This document shows, one piece after another, positions 44,145-64,000 of a stretch of DNA of 64,000 nucleotides. The translations under genes were made by a program, and so were the position numbers. Within the stretch, counting starts at the first letter, position 1; the number at the start of each line of letters is the position of its first letter. Under the pieces are notes generated by a model. That model saw only the letters and a list, made by a program, of their open reading frames with translations, was not told where the DNA came from and did not search any database. This DNA comes from Brachionus manjavacas (lineage: Eukaryota > Rotifera > Eurotatoria > Ploima > Brachionidae), in assembly GCA_019054805.1 (NCBI GenBank), contig JAHQIY010000005.1:5873501-5937500 (forward strand). The letters run 5' to 3'.

Positions 44145-45701
44145 ATGGATGTTGAAGTGTTTCGTAAATTAAACAAGCAAAGTATCCTTTCTAAAGGCGG
44201 TATCTTTTCATTTAAAGAATTAAGTGACGAGACATCAATGTTGACACCTAATAGTAAAGAAAAAATATTCATACACAGCGACAGTAAGAAAAATATAGTT
44301 ATTGATTCAGAAATCTTTGTTTATATAAGGTGCCCCAAGTCATAAACACTAGTTAGCTAGGATTATCAAAAATTCACCCCAAAAACTTTTTTTAGGTTAA
44401 TTATGACGCAGAATTCGATTTTATTAGTGAAAAAGTTGGGTTCTTTTATCTTATACCCGAGTTTCAGGGGGGGGGTTCAAAAAAACGTTTTGTTTCATAA
44501 AATGTGAAGCATAAAGAAATCTACTTTTTTTTTTTTTTTTTTTATGAAAATTTACCCTAAATTTACTCGGATTAGTCGTTTTTTATCATCCATTAGTTTA
44601 TTTTCCCTTTTTTTTTGGCGATTTTTAGAAAAAAATGTTTTTTTTTTAAAATATGCTTTTAAATTTTATTTCGTATATAAGACTTTTTTCAAGTAGGATG
44701 ATTTTGGGCTTAAATTAAAGCTAATTTATTAAGAAATAGGAATAGGTGGGCTTTTTGGATAATATTGTCTATTTAGTAAAATACAAGCATTTAAAGATAC
44801 CTATGTAATAAATATAAAGTTTTTAGATAGATTCATATAGGAAATTTATTGTTCTGAATATATCAATGTATTAAAATCTTTGCTTTTTTTATGAGAAATA
44901 ACTTTACTACTCGATTTTGCTCCAAATAGCTTTTCTAAGACATTTTGATAGCTTGCACCACTTTGATACATTTCCAAAGCTCTCCAGAATCTATTCCATA
45001 GCTTAATATTCAAATCTATATTTTTATATTCATTTATGGCCTCTAAAATTAAGTCAAAGAACTTGTTGAAATCTTGATCATTTTTTTTTAATATTTTACT
45101 GATTTTAAATCTAAATAGAATGCTTTTAAGACAAGATATCAACAAACCCCCATCTATTTCTATAGAGGAGACTTAGTTCTCTTAAAAAAAAAAAAATTAT
45201 CTATTTTGAAATAATTTTACGGGAGAAATAAAATGCCAAAAATGCTAAATCATCGAATTTTTTCAAAACTTTGCGTTTAAATTGTTAGGGATTTTTATTG
45301 AATGGGTGAAAAAAAATACACAAGATTAGAAAGTACATTTCCTCTACTATCTGAAGAAAAAAAAATTAAGTTTCCAAGTCAGTTTAATTTTTCGAAAAAA
45401 TCAGTTCAAACTTATGCACTAAATTTGTATTTTTATTTCATGCAATTCAGCAAAAATAAGATGACATATGAAAAAAATGATTTCAGATTCGAGTTCTACG
45501 CACAAAATTACATTAGATTTCAAATTTTTGGAAAAGCTAAAAATTTTAAATCCAAAACTAGTGTTTATGACTTGGGGCACCTTACAGTTTTGAATAAAAT
45601 CAGTGATTGCAGCACCTATCAAAAAGGATGATGCGGTCTTGCTTAAAAACGGTGAAACCAAGAGGGGCCAATGCAAAAAGTTAATTTACAAATGGAAATG
45701 A
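44145..45701 (+). pseudogene. Short unknown gene split by a TIR transposon
   Basis: A frame starts at ATG 44145 (MDVEVFRKLNKQSILSKGG...) and runs to the transposon at 44328. After the element, from 45583, the same frame resumes once one TA duplicate is removed: a TGA three codons in, then KSVIAAPIKKDDAVLLKNGE ... and a stop at 45701. The combined length would be about 107 codons. I do not recognise the family. The extra TGA and the insertion indicate a dead gene, unless the element is spliced out and the TGA is an error. Confidence 0.55.
44328..45582. mobile_element. 1255-bp TIR transposon with TA target duplication
   Basis: Perfect 27-bp terminal inverted repeats (44328-44354 and 45556-45582) begin AGGTGCCCCAAGTCATAAAC. 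Both sides are flanked by TA (44326-44327, 45583-45584), the Tc1/mariner target. Inside are two frames, 44846-45145 (-; 99 residues) and 45302-45631 (+), neither with a recognisable DDE/DDD transposase. It is probably a non-autonomous derivative. A G9 run sits near 44468. Confidence 0.85.
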
Positions 45702-46672
45702 CCATTATTAATCACTGAAAAAATAAATGACGTCAATTAAATTGTTAATTAATTAAAAAATCAATTAAATAAATCAAAAAAAAATCAATCATTGAAATTT
45801 TATTTTGCACGCTATTTAAAAAAATAAAATAAATTTTCAATAATTTTTTACGTTTTCTTTTTGGTGAATAAAATGACTCAAAATGAGTCTAAGTCTTACT
45901 CCGGATTCTGACTCGGACTCGTTAGTCATTCCTTAAACATTATTTGATTCTGACTCAGATTCAGTCATTTCAAAAATGTCTATTACACCTAGTCTATCTA
46001 GTAACCATTTTTGATAATGATACGGTTTTTTGTTAGCCATTGATTTGAAAAGAATGGTCGCTGTAACGCAATATGCGTAAAGTGAATTGTTATAGTACGA
46101 GTGTACTGTAGAGCTATCTTAGAAAATTTATCTTCTTTTAGTTAATTATCTGCAAAAAAATTTGATATCTAAAATGCCTTCCTTAGATTATTAATTAAAA
46201 CAGCTAGTATCATATTTTCTAAATAAATGTGACTTCTGGTAGAGTGAAAAATATTCAAAAGCTTATCATATAAATGGCATTATCATAAAGATATTATGAT
46301 AAAGCATGATAGGTTAATTTCAAATGCATTTCTTTCATTGTGTAATTAAATAATATCAAAACTTAGATAAATTTCAATTTTATTTTGAACATATATTAAA
46401 GTTCTAAGACATTAACTTTCTTTGAAGAAAATTAAAATTTACCTAGTAAAAAACATTTAGAATTTATCAGTTTAATTTAAAAAGTTAAAACTTACTATAA
46501 TGAAATTAGATTCATCTATTTAAAGATTAAATAATAATCAAATGCTTCATTTTTTTCTATAATAAAAAACGGTATCTTTATCTAACAGTTTAACCATATC
46601 GTATTTTTTAAAACATTTATTTCACTGAAAGCAATTTTTAATTTTTGCCTAACTTTAGATTCTCAATTAAAT
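45702..46672. other. Intergenic upstream of the ABCC gene; possible pogo-like end
   Basis: Read on the minus strand from 46108, CAGTACACTCGTACTATAAC beside a TA (46109-46110) looks like another pogo-type TIR; the partner was not found. A GACTC-rich patch lies at 45885-45970. The ABCC promoter must lie towards 46672. Confidence 0.35.
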
Positions 46673-58217
<11,545 letters not shown>

Positions 58218-59822
58218 AATTAAAATTTTAAATTTAAATAAAACAAATTTAATTCAATTTTTTTCTTTCAATTTCAAGGTTTATCAACAGGCTAGTGCCC
58301 TTATCGTAGTCGACTGATTAACAATTCATTAATAAAGTAATAATTAAAGAAAGTTAATGAAATCTAGATATTCTAACTACCAGTTTAGCTATAATCAATT
58401 ATAATGATAAAAAATTCGTTAATATTCCTAAAAAGAGCGACAATGGTATTAGTGACTCAATAAAAACATGCCTAGAAAATATTGAAAATGAAACTTACAT
58501 TTTTCTGTAAGTAAGTTTCATTTTGAATGATTCACTAAATCCCACTAAAAAAAAGGATTTTTGAAAATCGAAAAAAAAAAGAAAAAAAAGAATAATAATT
58601 ATTGAAATTATAGGAAAGTTAATAAATATAAACATTTAGATTTAAATTTAAAATTAAAGAATGCTTCTCTTATTTTGTCTTAAATTTATTAATTTTATAT
58701 AATTTTTTTTTTTTACATCGCCTACAAGGCGTTCATTGAATAAATAAATAAAATATCAAGAGATGTAAAATTTGTGACACGCAGTTTAAAAAAAAATTAT
58801 TTTTTTTGAATAAAAATAGCAATTGTTTTTTTTTATTTTGCTATTTTTATTCTTCTTTATATCATTTTTTCATATCAAATTTATGACTGCTGTAATCAAA
58901 ATATGGTTTAAAATAAAAATTTTTGGTAAAATAACAAGATTAGTGGAAAAAAACTGAATCTGTGTTTAAAAATTTAATTTGTGGTATAATTTACTATTTT
59001 TGGTAAATTATACCACAAATTAAAATATTAGGTGATAATGTGAAAAAAATAGTGTCATATTATATTTTTATTTTTTTATTTTGTTTTTGGTGTTTTTCTT
59101 ATAAATTTGGGGTATTTTATTGAAAATTTGGTGTATGAGAACTAATAAAGTCCTATTTTTGTGGTCTTTTTTTGTTTGAAAGTATCTTAATAATATTTAG
59201 CCTTTTATTCCAGCGTTCTTTGATTTCATCAACAAGTATATTAAAATTTAACTTAGAATCAAGTTCAAAACCGACTTTGTTTGCTAACACTTGCCTATTT
59301 AAATAAAAATTTCGAACTTAAAAAATATTTCAATATGCTAAAATTTTAATCTGAATATTAAGACATAAAAAATAAATTTTCAAATTTTTTAAAATTTTCT
59401 CACGCAGAAAAATTGCGTATTGAGTGTTAGTTGAGTGCTTGTCACCCAAACTCATTTTTTTGAAATTCAAATTTACAAAATTAAATATTTTTTGATTATT
59501 TTTATTTTTTAAATTAAACTGAGTCAAATAAATAGCATCGGGAATCCATCAGTCAGAATCAAGGATAAATAAAATTTTTGCCGTTCCAGGTAGTTATTAT
59601 TATGATGTATTATTGGTTGTTGTTACTTGTATATAATTGCTTAACCTTAACTCAAAAGGATGAACAAAATTTAAAGAAAAAAAAATAGCTACATACGACT
59701 TTTAAAAAGGTTAATTTTTTGTCAATCTCAATATTTGAATATTTAATCTAAAATTAAAACTTTTGTGGTAGTTTTGTAAAAATTTATTTTAATATTTTAA
59801 TTTGTTAAACATAATTGTAAAT
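58218..59822. other. Intergenic; hairpins, retroposon tail, LINE scrap
   Basis: Inverted repeats lie at 58485-58498/58511-58524 (14 bp) and 58973-58993/59004-59024 (21 bp). At 58714-58762 (+) is the CATCGCCTACAAGGCGTTCATTGAA module with an (AATA)n tail. At 59172-59266 (-) is a scrap of the Jockey-type LINE matching 26219-26310. No gene seen; the minus frame 59330-59527 is low-complexity. Confidence 0.6.
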
Positions 59823-60158
59823 CAGAGTTGTTTAAAAGTCCCAAAAAAAAGTCTAAGTCATCAAAAAAAAAGTCCCACCAAAGACTTTTTTTTTTTTATC
59901 AAAAAGAAAGTCTCACCAAAGAGTTTTTTTTTTTTTTTCTAAAATAAACGAGCTGCCAAAAAATAAATTAAAGAAAATAAAATTTATGATTTTTTATTTC
60001 AATTTTAAAATTGGATCAACAGAGATGTTCCGCTTTTTTTTGACTTGGACTTTTTTTTTGAAAAAAAAATTTTAAAGTTTTTGGTGGGACTTTTGAAAAA
60101 AAAAAAAAAAGTCTTGACTTTGACTTGACTTGAGACTTGTGACTTTTAAACAACTCTG
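59823..60158. mobile_element. 336-bp hAT-type MITE with perfect 8-bp target duplication
   Basis: Terminal repeats CAGAGTTGTTTAAAAGTC (59823-59840) and GACTTTTAAACAACTCTG (60141-60158) are perfect over 18 bp and start CAGAG, as expected of hAT elements. Both sides are flanked by TTGTAAAT (59815-59822 and 60159-60166), an exact 8-bp duplication. The inside is repetitive (AAAGTC/GACTTT and GGTGGGACTTTT words in both orientations) with no coding capacity. The intact duplication implies recent insertion. Confidence 0.92.
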
Positions 60159-60166
60159 TTGTAAAT

Positions 60167-60548
60167 TAAAAAAAGGAAAACTAACAGTACAAAACTCTTA
60201 TTAAATTTAATATATTTAATTTTATTTTATTTTTAACATCGCCCAGTCTGGCGTAGTTTTATGAAAAAATAATAATAATAATAATTATGACGGCCAAACA
60301 AAGGTTGGACTTTTGAAAATAAATAAAAAATTTTAAAGTCCTGACTTTTTTTAATGACTTGGACTTTATTTTGGGAATTCTGCTTTTGAATTTAAAAAAC
60401 TTTTTTTAGCTCACTTTTGAATGAATACCAATATGATAAAGTCCAAGTCATTAAAAAAAGCTAAATACTAAAAACTAGAGATAATTAGAAAAAAATATTT
60501 TCAAGTATTCTAATTGAAAACAGAAATTTAAAAGAAAAAAATGTACAA
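60167..60548. other. Gap before the sulfotransferase gene; retroposon tail
   Basis: 60234-60288 (+) is CATCGCCCAGTCTGGCGTAG with an (AAT)n tail, another member of the CGCC/GGCG 3'-end family. AAAGTC/GACTTT words like those inside the MITE continue to about 60440. A 3-codon upstream frame (ATG TAC AAA TGA, 60541) overlaps the start of the next gene. Confidence 0.55.
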
Positions 60549-61649
60549 ATGAATTGTGTTAGTATATTTAAAAGCATGCTATCACGCCACAAAATTTTTG
60601 TTTTTAGTCTGATTGGATTTTTTTTCATTTGCCAATGGTACAATTTTGTCCACTATAGAAAAATTGGCAACAATTACGAATGGCCTTTTAAAATCAACCA
60701 AAACAATTTAAAAAATATTTATTTTTTAAAAACTCACAAAACTGCCAGCAGTGCTCTCCAAAATGTTCTTATTCGTTTGGCTGATAAAAGAAATATGAGA
60801 GTGGTAACTAACCTGGAAAAAGAAATTATTACAGAAAGACGATTTGGATTGAATGACAAAATTTACTTTATACACGGAAGACATAATGCCAAAATTGCAG
60901 AAAAAGCATTTCCTCGAAACAACTCTTTGTACATGACAATTCTGAGAAACCCTGCCGATCAACTTTTGTCATCAATAAACTATTTTAGAGATTTAAAGGG
61001 TAAAAGGGAGACCGTTTACAAAAATATCGAAAATGAAAGTGCCATGAAAAAATTGGCTAAAAAAAACAATATTTTGTGTTTGTTGAGAAATTCAGCAAGC
61101 TATGATTTGGGCATAGTGAATTGTTCCGAGTCGTACAAAGGCTCAGAAAATAGTCTAATCAACAGATTCAAACAGGAATTTGATTTTGTCATTTTGACAG
61201 AGTATTTCAACGAAGGTCTTATTTTGTTGAAGAAAATTCTTAATTTGTCTTACAAAGACATTATTTGTTTGAGCGTAAATCAGGGAACTAAAAAAGTGGA
61301 TGAAAAAGATCGACAATGGGTTGAGGATATCATTGAAAAATTAAGCAATGCAGATTTAATTTTGTACAATTATTATCTCAAAAAATATCAAGAATTAAGG
61401 GTTTTGTTGAAAGATGAGGTGGACGAATTGAAGAGACAAAATGATTATTATCAAAATGAGTGTACAAATGGTAGGGAGCAAAAGTATTTTTATGGAGATG
61501 TACCTTATATTGGCTACTCTCTAAAAAAAAATCTAACAGGTGATTTAAAAGATCTTTGTGTCAAATTGACTGGTACTGAATGGGAACTTACAAATAATTT
61601 ACTTAATAGACAATTGAATAATTTCAAAAAAATAATACTTGAAATTTAA
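60549..61649 (+). CDS. GAL3ST: Galactose-3-O-sulfotransferase family protein
   Basis: A 366-residue intronless frame from ATG 60549. It is a type II Golgi membrane protein: short basic N-terminus, then a membrane anchor at about 16-32 (IFVFSLIGFFFICQW). The 5'-phosphosulfate loop is FLKTHKTASSALQNVL (59-74), almost the family consensus FLKTHKTGSST. The 3'-phosphate motif is TILRNPADQLLSSINYF (130-146). Such enzymes move sulfate from PAPS to C3 of galactose in glycolipids or glycoproteins. The length fits GAL3ST enzymes (about 400). Acceptor specificity cannot be read from the sequence. Confidence 0.9.
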   Translation: MNCVSIFKSMLSRHKIFVFSLIGFFFICQWYNFVHYRKIGNNYEWPFKINQNNLKNIYFLKTHKTASSALQNVLIRLADKRNMRVVTNLEKEIITERRFGLNDKIYFIHGRHNAKIAEKAFPRNNSLYMTILRNPADQLLSSINYFRDLKGKRETVYKNIENESAMKKLAKKNNILCLLRNSASYDLGIVNCSESYKGSENSLINRFKQEFDFVILTEYFNEGLILLKKILNLSYKDIICLSVNQGTKKVDEKDRQWVEDIIEKLSNADLILYNYYLKKYQELRVLLKDEVDELKRQNDYYQNECTNGREQKYFYGDVPYIGYSLKKNLTGDLKDLCVKLTGTEWELTNNLLNRQLNNFKKIILEI

Positions 61650-61848
61650 AAGGGTTTACTTATTTTCAAAGACATTTACTATTTCAAAAATAAAAATTTC
61701 TGATTTTTTTCCTTAATTTTATTTACTAGCAGAAATTTGTTCAATTAATTATGATTTTTTTTTAAATCTGAAGCAGTGTCAGTTTTTAAATGAAAAAACG
61801 CACTAGATAGTTTTTGTAGGTGAAGAATAAATAAAGAAAACGGCAGAA
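61650..61848. other. Short AT-rich gap
   Basis: 3' flank of the sulfotransferase gene. A CTGAAGCAGTGTCAG word at 61769-61783 resembles a retroposon tail but is too short to classify. Confidence 0.3.
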
Positions 61849-62160
61849 ATGGTCGACACCCAGCCAGAGAGTGTTGCACCTAAGGTGTTCAAACCGGACA
61901 AAAATTACTTGCAAAAAAAAGACTAAAAGGAAAGAGAGGAGAAACAAGAGAACCAAGGTGAAGAGATGGTGGTGGCGGAACAAAGTCGAGAACTATCAAA
62001 TAAGCCGAGCTTAAAGCCAAAATGGATTGAGGTTCAAATCGCTGAAAAGAGCGACGTGCCCAAGGAAGAAGTTAAACAAGAGACCGAAGTGTTGACGAAT
62101 CGGACAAAAAGCCATGCTGTTCAGTCACAAAATCATTGCTTTCGAATGAATTTTGACAAG
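61849..62160 (+). pseudogene. Charged coding-like relic directly abutting a tRNA gene
   Basis: From ATG 61849 the frame reads MVDTQPESVAPKVFKPDKNY, a TAA after 26 codons, then a Lys/Glu-rich stretch (KPSLKPKWIEVQIAEKSD) and on into the tRNA at 62161. GC content is clearly above the flanks and codon use is host-gene-like. Family not recognised. It could be a truncated exon, or a processed gene whose 3' end was replaced by a tRNA-Tyr insertion. Confidence 0.45.
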
Positions 62161-62250
62161 CCCGCGATAGCTCAGTTGGCAGAGCGGAGGACTGTAGAGT
62201 TAAAATGCAAAGCGATCCTTAGGTCAGTGGTTCAAATCCGCTTCGCGGGA
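62161..62250 (+). tRNA. tRNA-Tyr (GTA), 17-nt intron, copy 6
   Basis: Identical over 90 nt to palindrome copies 1-4, including the intron. It is preceded by GACAAG as at 3790-3795 and followed by a T run terminator. Sharing of the short 5' flank with copy 2 suggests a common source locus. Confidence 0.97.
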
Positions 62251-63362
62251 TTTTTTTTTTAATCAATTTAAATAATAAATTATATGTTAACAAATTTTTC
62301 AAAAAAAAATTTAATGGCTCTGATGAGATTATTTTTTCAAGGAAAAAGTCATTTGAAACTTGGTTTAAAGAATTTTTTTAATACTATAATAGTAATAAAA
62401 GTTCAAATACTCTTTTTTTTTGGGAAAGCAAAATTTTTGATCTAATTTCATTCTTCATATTTAATCAGAACATTTTTTAATGCCTTATTAAATTTCATCG
62501 CAGATATTTTTCAAAAAGACAGTGAGACAGTAATATCTAAGGATCAAAGGTTTGGATCCGTGTCAAAGGACTGAAGGAAAAAATACACCCAAAATATTGT
62601 GGTCTGTTCAATGTTGAAACAACAGTCCTTGCCATCACGAGGACTAATTTGAGATTCATTCCCTAGCAATAAAACTTAAATTGTAAATATGTATAGGATG
62701 GTATTATAATCGTGGCGAATTGCAAAAGCAAGTTAGTATTGAAGTCAAAAATTACGACAAGTGTAAAAGGGATCCGAATGTCTCATTCGAATTTAGTGGC
62801 AAGCGAATGATACGATAACTAAGTAACGAATGACAGAACAATGCAAAGCTTAGGATCATTGGGTTAGAAAATTAATAATAAAATAATATCAATTGATTAA
62901 AATGGAATTGTTTGGGTGTGATCCAATAATTTATTATCAGTAAATAACATAGCAGGTAATTCTTAAAACAAAAAAAAACTACCACGATCATCAAAACATC
63001 TTTTTAGAAGCAAAATACCTAATGAAATAAATAAAGTACAAAAAAAAATAAGAAATTTATTAACTCTTATCCGTCCAAAATTGGGTCAAAAATGACCCAA
63101 TATTCGGTTATCGGCTAAAATGGGTCAGAAATGACCCAAGCCAAATTTCATTGAATTTTTTCTATAAATAAAAAAACTTTTCATTCAACTTAATTTTTGT
63201 TAATAGTTTATTTAATATTTCAAAAGAAATAAAGGCTTTGAGTAATGGAACTCCTTTCGCCTTTGGTATTTAAAATTTTAAAAAAGTGTCCATATAAAAA
63301 GTTGTGTTGAATTAATTAAATTAATAAAATGACATTAGAAGTTGAAAGAGAAAACGGAAATG
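62251..63362. other. Intergenic; possible piggyBac-like terminus
   Basis: At 63059-63143, TTAA is followed by CTCTTATCCGTCC and then two small palindromes, TTGGGTCAAAAATGACCCAA (63083-63102) and TGGGTCAGAAATGACCCA (63121-63138). TTAA next to GGGTCA...TGACCC palindromes is typical of piggyBac-like element ends. A partner end was not found. The rest of the stretch has no gene. Confidence 0.35.
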
Positions 63363-64000
63363 TTACAGAAAAACAGTTGTCCATTGAAATAGCTCATTTG
63401 AGACTTTACAAAGAAGGGTTTTAAGTTCAGAACTTCTTGAGCTTTCAACAAAAACATCAATATAATCCTGTATGAGTGAAGTAATGAGTGTGTTTTCACA
63501 TATTAAACTTTTTTTTATGTATTTTTCGAGCAGAATTCTGAGTCTAGACTCAATTCTATCAACCTTTTGGTCCTTGAGAAGACCAGAAAGTTGGATAGAA
63601 GGTGTGTCATAAGGTAAGTGATAGATTGATTTAAAACATGTATTTTGAATTACTTGCAGTTTTTGAATGTTTGTCTGGGAGACACGGGATAAGATGAAAA
63701 AACTATAGTCTATAATGGAACCTATAAGTGCATTATAGACTCCAATTAAGGTTTTTTTATTTAACTTCCACGAGCTGTGTGACAAAATTTTAATTAAATT
63801 TACGCGATCATGACATCTAGAACGAATGAGTTCAACCTGGGAGTTGAAACAAAGACTTTGGTCAAATTTTATTCCAAGGAAGACTGGGGAGTCAGTTTAG
63901 GGTATTTGTTTTCCAAATAGTTTTAGACTTAGCTTAATGTTTTTTGACGGATTACCAGAGTAAAAAATGTAGCTACATTTTTCTGGGGAAATCTTTAGCC
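63363..64000 (-). pseudogene. Jockey-superfamily LINE ORF2 C-terminal part, running off the right edge
   Basis: From 64000 downward: GLKISPEKCSYIFYSGNPS, one TAG near 63899, then SPVFLGIKFDQSLCFNSQVE, LIRSRCHDRVNLIKILSHSS and an open tail (WKLNKKTLIGVYNALIGSII, LLEKYIKKSLICENTLI) to a stop near 63363. It is the same family as the fragment at 5225-5760. The catalytic RT part lies outside the window. Confidence 0.85.

Noticed and set aside
45302..45631. 109-residue frame in the TIR element as a host gene
   Set aside because: It reads through the right terminal repeat into flanking DNA and has no recognisable domain; better seen as element-internal sequence.
59882..60130. Poly-A/T tracts as LINE tails
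   Set aside because: They lie inside the hAT-type MITE bounded by perfect TIRs and an 8-bp duplication.

Overview
This is a nuclear window from a small, very AT-rich invertebrate animal genome. The evidence is: genes with clear animal orthologues; spliceosomal introns that are mostly only 45-60 nt long (GT-AG, with one apparent GC-AG); intron-containing tRNA genes; and a large load of non-LTR retrotransposons and small TIR transposons. Tiny introns, about 25% GC and LINE debris would suit a monogonont rotifer or another gnathiferan/lophotrochozoan. That placement is inference; the sequence does not prove it. There is no bacterial or viral gene organisation.

Layout. 1-3580: a pogo-like transposon end and a three-exon gene (-) for a 163-residue single-pass membrane protein with two PPxY motifs. 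3585-4416: a near-perfect palindrome carrying four tRNA-Tyr(GUA) genes in alternating orientation. 4.4-8.1 kb: decayed LINE fragments. 8102-10821 (+): TBL3/UTP13, a WD40 ribosome-biogenesis protein. 11951-18889 (-): AMPK catalytic alpha subunit, whose long first intron appears to enclose the single-exon thiamine pyrophosphokinase gene (15983-16864, -). 19046-23401 (-): ABTB1-type ankyrin/BTB protein. 24.6-32.9 kb: a CR1/L2-like LINE split by later insertions, one of them an almost complete Jockey-type LINE (25576-29880, -). 33190-34209 (+): a 339-residue orphan protein with an HExxH motif. 35.5-38.1 kb: retroelement debris and a fossil fragment of the HExxH gene. 39378-41349 (-): a second AMPK alpha gene. 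41630-41719 (-): a fifth tRNA-Tyr. 44145-45701: a broken short gene split by a 1.25-kb TIR element. 46673-58217 (+): a full-length 21-exon ABCC/MRP transporter, with a LINE and a foldback element in intron 18. 59823-60158: a hAT-type MITE with a perfect 8-bp target duplication. 60549-61649 (+): galactose-3-O-sulfotransferase. 62161-62250 (+): a sixth tRNA-Tyr. 63363-64000 (-): another LINE, running off the edge.

The protein genes look like unrelated housekeeping loci: nucleolar rRNA processing, energy sensing, thiamine diphosphate synthesis, ubiquitin-adaptor-type BTB, export pump and Golgi sulfation. There is no operon-like theme. The distinctive features are the palindromic tRNA-Tyr cluster, two AMPK alpha paralogues with patches of identical coding sequence, an HExxH orphan gene with a fossil copy, and several recurring LINE 3'-end hairpin modules. 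Splice models were built by hand; every junction given was checked for reading-frame continuity.
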